This document shows, piece by piece, positions 59,820-64,000 of a DNA stretch of 64,000 bases (the first letter of the stretch is position 1; each line of letters starts with the position of its first letter). Made by a program: the position numbers and the translations under genes. The notes under the pieces were generated by a model. It was not told where the DNA came from. It worked only from the letters and a program-made list of their open reading frames with translations, and searched no databases. The DNA is from Halomicrobium urmianum (GTDB lineage: Archaea; Halobacteriota; Halobacteria; Halobacteriales; Haloarculaceae), in contig NZ_CP084090.1 of assembly GCF_020217425.1 (NCBI RefSeq), forward strand, positions 186,001 through 250,000, in the 5' to 3' direction.

Positions 59820-61244
59820 TCACTCCCTCGCGTCCGCGAGTACCTGCGGAATCGCCTCGACGACGTCGGAGGCGAGGTAGCCGCGGTCCCGGTCGTCGTA
59901 CAGAGCGTCGCCGGCGCGGCCGGTGACGTGGGCGGCGACGCAGGCCGCGTCGAACGGGTCGAGGTCGTCAAGCAGCGTCGCGACGATACCCGAGAGCACG
60001 TCGCCGGTGCCACCGACCGCAAGCCCGGGGTTGCCGGCCCGGTTGATCCGCGTCCGGTCGCCGTCGGAGATCACGTCCACCGTCCCCTTCGCGAGGACGA
60101 CGTGGCCGAGTTCGTCGGCGACGGCTGCGACCGCCTCCGTCTCGTCGGCGAGGTCGTCCACCTCGGGGCCGCCCAGCTCCGCAAGTTCGGCGCTGTTGGG
60201 CGTGCACACCACGTCCGCGTCGGTGTCGACCTCGGGGACCACGGACAGCGCGTCGGCGTCGGCGACGACGGGCCCCTCGAAGTCGGTCAGGAACCGCCGG
60301 GCCGCTTCGAGAGTCTCCTCGTGGGTTCCCAGTCCCGGTCCGATGACGACGACGTCGTCGTGGTCGGTGGCGGTCTCGACGAGGTCGTCGACCTGATCGG
60401 GCGTCAGGTGGTCGCCGCCGTAGGGCTGGACGATCAGGTCGGGCGCGTAGCCCTGGATCTCGTCGGCGACGGTCTCGGGTGCGGCGACGAAGGACAGCTC
60501 CGCACCGGCCGCCAGCGCCGCCTGAGCGCTCAGCGCCGGCGCACCGGTGTAGGGGCCGCCACCGACGACGAACGCGCGTGCGTCCCGCTGACGGGCTCGC
60601 AGGCGCAGCAGGTCGCCTCGCTCGACGACTCGCTCGGCCGCCGCCGGGATGCCGATGTCCGCGACGGTCACCTCGGCGTCCAGGTCGGCCAGCCCCGGCT
60701 TCGCGTCGTGGAACGTGACCACGCGGTCGGCCTCCACGGCGTTCCCCGCGAGCTCACCGCTCTCGGCGTCGAGGCCGGAGGGGACGTCGACCGAGACGAC
60801 GGTCGCGTCGGAGTCGTTCGTCGCCTCCGCCGCGGTGGCGGCCGGCTCCCGCAGCGCGCCGCTGATGCCCGTCCCGAGCATCGCGTCGACGACGACGTCG
60901 GGGTCTCCGAGGTCGAACGCCGAGGCGTCGCGGACCGCCTCCGTCTCGTAGTCGGCGCGCTGGAGGGCGTCCCAGTTCTCCCGGCTGATCGCCGTGGTGA
61001 TCGTCTCCGCGCGGCCGAGCAGGCACACCCGGAGGTCGTACTCGTCGAGGAAGCGCGCCGCGACGAGGGCGTCGCCGCCGTTGTTCCCGCGACCGGCGAC
61101 GACCGTCACGCTCGCGCCGGGGTCGGCGACCCCCTTGACGGCGCGGGCGACGGCGTTGCCGGACGACTCCATCAGCTGCTTGCGCGGCACGCCAAGCGCC
61201 GCCGCGTTCTCGTCGACGACGGCCATCTCCGAACCCGTGATCAT
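59820..61244 (-). CDS. nnrDE: Bifunctional NAD(P)H-hydrate repair enzyme
   Basis: This 474-residue fusion has an N-terminal epimerase domain (YjeF-N: VTVVAGRGNNGGDALVAARF and DVVVDAMLGTGISGALREPA) and a C-terminal ADP/ATP-dependent dehydratase of the ribokinase fold (VVIGPGLGTHEETLEAARRF, GNPGLAVGGTGDVLSGIVAT with the catalytic Asp). It repairs hydrated NADH and NADPH. The fusion order is standard. It converges on hflX. Confidence 0.95.
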   Translation of the reverse strand: MITGSEMAVVDENAAALGVPRKQLMESSGNAVARAVKGVADPGASVTVVAGRGNNGGDALVAARFLDEYDLRVCLLGRAETITTAISRENWDALQRADYETEAVRDASAFDLGDPDVVVDAMLGTGISGALREPAATAAEATNDSDATVVSVDVPSGLDAESGELAGNAVEADRVVTFHDAKPGLADLDAEVTVADIGIPAAAERVVERGDLLRLRARQRDARAFVVGGGPYTGAPALSAQAALAAGAELSFVAAPETVADEIQGYAPDLIVQPYGGDHLTPDQVDDLVETATDHDDVVVIGPGLGTHEETLEAARRFLTDFEGPVVADADALSVVPEVDTDADVVCTPNSAELAELGGPEVDDLADETEAVAAVADELGHVVLAKGTVDVISDGDRTRINRAGNPGLAVGGTGDVLSGIVATLLDDLDPFDAACVAAHVTGRAGDALYDDRDRGYLASDVVEAIPQVLADARE

Positions 61245-61326
61245 GGGCGACGGTTCGCCCGCGACCCTCTAATCGTATGGGGACGCGGCGAACCGTCCGG
61301 GCTGCCGACGCGGGCGTGCGGAACCC

Positions 61327-61602
61327 TCACCAGCGGACCTCGAACCCGTCCAGTCCCTCGGGGTCGCCGTACTCGACCTCGACGTCGTCGACGCGGGCCT
61401 GCGGGCTGCCCTCGTGGCAGAACTCGACCATCTCCTCGACGTCGGCCTCGGGGCCCTCGAACACCGCCTCGACGCGGCCGTCGTCGAGGTTGCGGACCCA
61501 GCCGTCGACGCCGGTCTCGTCGGCCCGTTCCCGCGTGGTCGCCCTGAAGAAGACGCCCTGGACCTCGCCGGAGACGAACACGTGCGCTCGCGTCTCGCTC
61601 AT
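61327..61602 (-). CDS. acyP: Acylphosphatase
   Basis: This 91-residue ferredoxin-like enzyme hydrolyses acyl phosphates. The phosphate loop VSGEVQGVFFRATTRERADE includes the catalytic Arg near residue 21, and the Asn of GWVRNLDDGRVEAVFEGPE completes the site. The length is exactly typical. Confidence 0.95.
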   Translation of the reverse strand: MSETRAHVFVSGEVQGVFFRATTRERADETGVDGWVRNLDDGRVEAVFEGPEADVEEMVEFCHEGSPQARVDDVEVEYGDPEGLDGFEVRW

Positions 61603-61675
61603 GGGCGGTCGTTCCGGCGGCGGCCACTAAACTGCTGGTGGCTCTCCGTGCCGACCGCGTTCGACGACTCCGCGA

Positions 61676-62590
61676 TTACTCGGCCCCGCCGTTCCGGAGG
61701 TAGTGAAAGAGGTACGTCTGGGCGTAGCCGGCGTACTCGCCGCCGAGCGCCTCGCGGATGGCTCGCGACGTCTCCGCGTAGCTCCCGCAGTCGCAGTCGG
61801 GGTAGTACTCGGCGATGGTCCTGCGGATCCAGGTGTCCAGCGGGACGGCCTCCAGATAGTCCAGCGAGAACAGCAGTACGCAGTCGGCCACCTTGTCGCC
61901 GACGCCGACGAATCGGGTGAGCGACTCGCGGGCCGCCTCGTAGGACAGTCCCCGTGCGTCGTCGGGGTCGGCCTCGCCGCCGGCGACCATCTCGGCGGTC
62001 CGCTGGACGTACGGCGCCCGGTAGCCCAGTCCCAGATCGCGCAGTTCGTCCTCGGTCGCCGCGGCGAGGGCCGCCGGAGTCGGATAGGCGCGGTAGGTCT
62101 CGCCGTCGAACTCGACTGGCTCGCCGTATGACCGTCTGAGCGCCCGCTGCATGTCGTGGATCCGACCGACGCGCATCTGGGCCGAGCAGATGAACGAGAC
62201 CAGCGACCCGAACGGCGGGTCCCGTACGATGCGCATCCCCCAGTAGGCGTCGTAGGCGTCGCCGACCACGTCGTCGTCGGGCGACGCGGCCCTGATGGCC
62301 GGCAGGTCGTCGTCCAGCCTGAGCCGCCGCCGGAGGTGCGGTCCGGCGTCTGTCGTCGACTCCCACTCCAGGCGCCCGTCGACCTGACGCGCACGGACGA
62401 CGTGCGAGCGGTCGTCCTCTCGGACCGTCGTCCAGTACCAGGCGTCGCCGCCCGACGGTCCCTCCGTCTCGTACATCCGGCCGTCCTCGCGGTCCCAGAG
62501 GTACGACTGACCGCTCTCGATCGTCGCCTGCAGGTCCAGTCCCCCCGCGAGCGACGAGACGTCCACGTGGCCCCGCTGCATCGCTCTCAT
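61676..62590 (-). CDS. ogg: OGG1-type 8-oxoguanine DNA glycosylase/AP lyase
   Basis: This 304-residue protein has an N-terminal OGG-N beta domain (LDLQATIESGQSYLWDREDG). The HhH-GPD domain carries the catalytic Lys in RFVGVGDKVADCVLLFSLDY and the catalytic Asp in VPLDTWIRRTI. It would excise oxidised guanine. The start could be 62590 or the internal ATG at 62581. It is divergent from the UPF0212 gene. Confidence 0.88.
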   Translation of the reverse strand: MRAMQRGHVDVSSLAGGLDLQATIESGQSYLWDREDGRMYETEGPSGGDAWYWTTVREDDRSHVVRARQVDGRLEWESTTDAGPHLRRRLRLDDDLPAIRAASPDDDVVGDAYDAYWGMRIVRDPPFGSLVSFICSAQMRVGRIHDMQRALRRSYGEPVEFDGETYRAYPTPAALAAATEDELRDLGLGYRAPYVQRTAEMVAGGEADPDDARGLSYEAARESLTRFVGVGDKVADCVLLFSLDYLEAVPLDTWIRRTIAEYYPDCDCGSYAETSRAIREALGGEYAGYAQTYLFHYLRNGGAE

Positions 62591-62636
62591 CGAGGGACCG
62601 CGGCCGTTTCTGGCTTTCGAGACGGCCGGGCCAACC

Positions 62637-62646
62637 TTCTTAATAG
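62637..62646 (+). promoter_or_regulatory. TATA-like box of the UPF0212 gene
   Basis: TTCTTAATAG is centred about 26 bases before the ATG at 62667. Confidence 0.5.
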
Positions 62647-62666
62647 TGGCTGTCATACCGCTAGAC

Positions 62667-63137
62667 ATGAACTGTCGAGTTGTCGTCGAAGCGGCAGTGC
62701 CCGTCTACGACGTCGAGACCCCGGACGAGGCGGTCCGGATCGCCATCTCGAAGACCGGCGAGATGCTCAACCCGGACCTGAACTACGTGGAGATCAACAT
62801 GGGCGAGCGGTCCTGCCCGCACTGCGGCGACGAACTCGAGCCCGCGTTCATCGCGGCCGACGAGAGCCTCGTCGCCCTCGAGCTCGAGATGACGGTGTTC
62901 AACGTCGAGCGCGAGGAGCACGCAGCCAGGATCGCCCGGAAGGAGATCGGCCAGCGACTGGAGAACATCCCGCTGGACGTCCTGGAGATCGAGGAGATCG
63001 ACGACGACGAGGACGAGGAGGACGACGAGTCCACCGAGGAAGTCGAGGTGACCGTCGAGGAGGTCACCGAGGCCGACTCGAACCGGGACGACGATGACGA
63101 CGTCCTCCCCGAGTTCGAGGAGCTCATCGACGAGTAG
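62667..63137 (+). CDS. UPF0212 (DUF555) family protein
   Basis: This 156-residue protein has a core of VYDVETPDEAVRIAISKTGE, LNPDLNYVEINMGE, a zinc-knuckle CPHCG, and LVALELEMTVFNVEREEHAA, which matches archaeal UPF0212. A long acidic C-terminal tail of about 55 residues is added, as often in haloarchaea. The function is unknown. The ATG at 62667 sits at leaderless distance from its TATA box. Confidence 0.87.
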   Translation: MNCRVVVEAAVPVYDVETPDEAVRIAISKTGEMLNPDLNYVEINMGERSCPHCGDELEPAFIAADESLVALELEMTVFNVEREEHAARIARKEIGQRLENIPLDVLEIEEIDDDEDEEDDESTEEVEVTVEEVTEADSNRDDDDDVLPEFEELIDE

Positions 63138-63534
63138 CGCGCCGACCACTGGCACACCGCACGCGACATCTCGCCCCCGCTTCTACCCACTGGCGACTCG
63201 ATCAGACCAGCGGCGTCTGCGACGCTGCCGGACCCGCCGTCAACGAGGTGCCCGCGTCCGTAGCGCGGGCGCGGTCGGATCGAGCCGAACCGATAGACGG
63301 TCCCGCTCCGCGACGCGGTTTCGTCTCACGCGCGGTTATACGGTGCCTTCCACGGCACGAACGGTCTAAACGATCGCATGGACCGCCGTTAGAAACTGGA
63401 TACCGACGGGAACGTCTCTCGCTGATTCGGGCCGTCGAAACCGTACGGAGAGCGACTGCTGCGGCGAGAGCATTCGAAAAAGCAGGAGACCTGCGTCTGA
63501 CGGGTAGAGATGTCGAACGGAGAAGACGCTGGAA
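63138..63534. other. 397-bp gap without recognised genes
   Basis: I find no coding frame with haloarchaeal character, no tRNA and no strong repeat. A short inverted repeat GTGCC/GGCAC occurs near 63341-63357. The stretch is somewhat less GC-rich than its neighbours in the second half and could hold a small RNA, which I cannot show. Confidence 0.4.
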
Positions 63535-63771
63535 TCAGTCGGCAGCGGCGGAGACAGGCTCTTTCTCTTCGTCGTTCATCTCTGACGTGATCCCCTTGGC
63601 GAGAGCGAAGACTGCGGCCTTGTGATCGGTCTTGGACTTGTGAATCGATGTCGGCTGGACGCCGAGCTCCGCGTATTCGTCGTGTTCCACCGTATCGCCC
63701 GTTTCCTGCTCGTAGTGGCTCTGTACCTGTGCAAGCAGGCCGTGAAGATGGATTAGTTCCTGCTTTTTCAT
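63535..63771 (-). CDS. UPF0058 family protein
   Basis: This 78-residue protein has an amphipathic N-terminal helix with His residues (MKKQELIHLHGLLAQVQSHY), a short loop, then HKSKTDHKAAVFALAKGITS. It matches archaeal UPF0058, thought to bind metal. The function is unknown. The ATG at 63771 is chosen because a TATA-like CTATAACC on the same strand lies about 29 bases upstream; a GTG at 63783 is open but less likely. Confidence 0.85.
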   Translation of the reverse strand: MKKQELIHLHGLLAQVQSHYEQETGDTVEHDEYAELGVQPTSIHKSKTDHKAAVFALAKGITSEMNDEEKEPVSAAAD

Positions 63772-63795
63772 GGTCACCCCCACCTAATAACTCGA

Positions 63796-63805
63796 GGGTT
63801 ATAGT
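63796..63805 (-). promoter_or_regulatory. TATA-like box of the UPF0058 gene
   Basis: The minus strand reads ACTATAACCC, centred about 29 bases before the ATG at 63771. The divergent aIF2-beta box is at 63881-63890. Confidence 0.5.
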
Positions 63806-63880
63806 AGTACTCTGAGTGACGTTACCATACGTCCGTCCGGAGTATAACGGTCTATAACCGTCGATTCCGAGGACCGTGAA

Positions 63881-63890
63881 AGATTTTTGT
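63881..63890 (+). promoter_or_regulatory. TATA-like box of the aIF2-beta gene
   Basis: AGATTTTTGT is centred about 28 bases before the ATG at 63914. Confidence 0.45.
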
Positions 63891-63913
63891 CTCCGGCGGG
63901 GCACCCTTCTTAT

Positions 63914-64000
63914 ATGGACTACGACGACATGCTGGATAAGGCGCTCGAAGACACGCCGGACATCGAGGGGTCCAGCGACCGGTTCGAGGTCCCCGAACCC
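63914..64000 (+). CDS. eif2b: Translation initiation factor aIF2 beta subunit, N-terminal part
   Basis: The first 29 codons are present, up to the right edge of the window. They begin MDYDDMLDKALEDTPDIEGS and continue with SDRFEVPEP, the usual haloarchaeal aIF2-beta opening. The rest, including the zinc ribbon, lies outside the window. The full protein helps deliver initiator tRNA to the ribosome. Confidence 0.8.
   Translation, partial: MDYDDMLDKALEDTPDIEGSSDRFEVPEP

Noticed and set aside
63138-63534. RNase P RNA or 7S RNA in the long gap
   Set aside because: I found none of the conserved helices or loops of either RNA.

Overview
The window is a gene-dense, GC-rich stretch of chromosome from a halophilic archaeon of the class Halobacteria. 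The proteins are strongly acidic. Many genes are leaderless, with an A/T-rich TATA-like box 25-30 bases before an ATG or GTG. Archaeal information-processing genes are present: Nop5 and fibrillarin, RNase P components 2 and 3, proteasome alpha, SBDS and aIF2-beta. So are haloarchaeal hallmarks such as GshA, DacZ, archaeal-type MAT and Tat (RR) signal peptides. The species cannot be named from the sequence. There is no CRISPR array, rRNA or complete transposase gene. One tRNA gene, tRNA-Leu(UAG), is present.

Layout. 1-950: end of a pilin-like gene, then an HTH regulator with a small membrane protein. 1168-4376: acyl-CoA synthetase and a divergent EamA transporter, separated by five tandem hairpins. 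4556-12906 (minus): an unassigned four-gene operon of large Ig-like/PKD, NHL-propeller, VWA and low-complexity proteins. 13171-18234: box C/D RNP genes nop5-flpA, gshA, an HTH regulator, coaD, a TFIIB-like mini-protein and a MOSC protein. 18268-18605: tRNA-Leu with repeated copies of its 3' end. 18675-21447 (minus): a Tat-exported GH43-like lipoprotein and a CARDB-repeat protein. 22150-24503: cobalamin genes cobT-cbiA. 24613-28284: c-di-AMP synthase dacZ with a MscS-like channel, then an acyltransferase and TrkH. 28628-38658: GNAT, purD, DUF255 protein, thioredoxin, cysK with a palindromic insertion at its end, DUF5804, thiI, mat and cyaB. 38808-43976: FKBP isomerase, a Gln/Arg/Gly-rich disordered protein, mgtE, a degenerate KaiC-like protein and a MinD-like ATPase. 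44213-50687: pyrBI, an Nmad3-like protein, thiC, a 22-residue membrane microprotein, a glycosidase-like protein and a Nudix enzyme. 50884-55569: the conserved RNA-processing/proteasome cluster (COG1325 RNA-binding protein, rnp3, methyltransferase, rnp2, psmA, SBDS). 55589-64000: FUN14, katG with a short leader ORF and a palindromic operator, hflX, nnrDE, acylphosphatase, an OGG-type glycosylase, UPF0212, UPF0058 and the start of aIF2-beta.

Two items look least explained. (1) A family of at least 16 hairpins has perfect or near-perfect but mutually different stems around an almost fixed loop, usually 11 nt, matching GARCGNAGYGA or its complement. They lie between genes and also inside the 3' end of thiC. 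(2) The 4556-12906 operon combines VWA, NHL, PKD-like and helix-hairpin-helix modules with no visible signal peptides or membrane segments.
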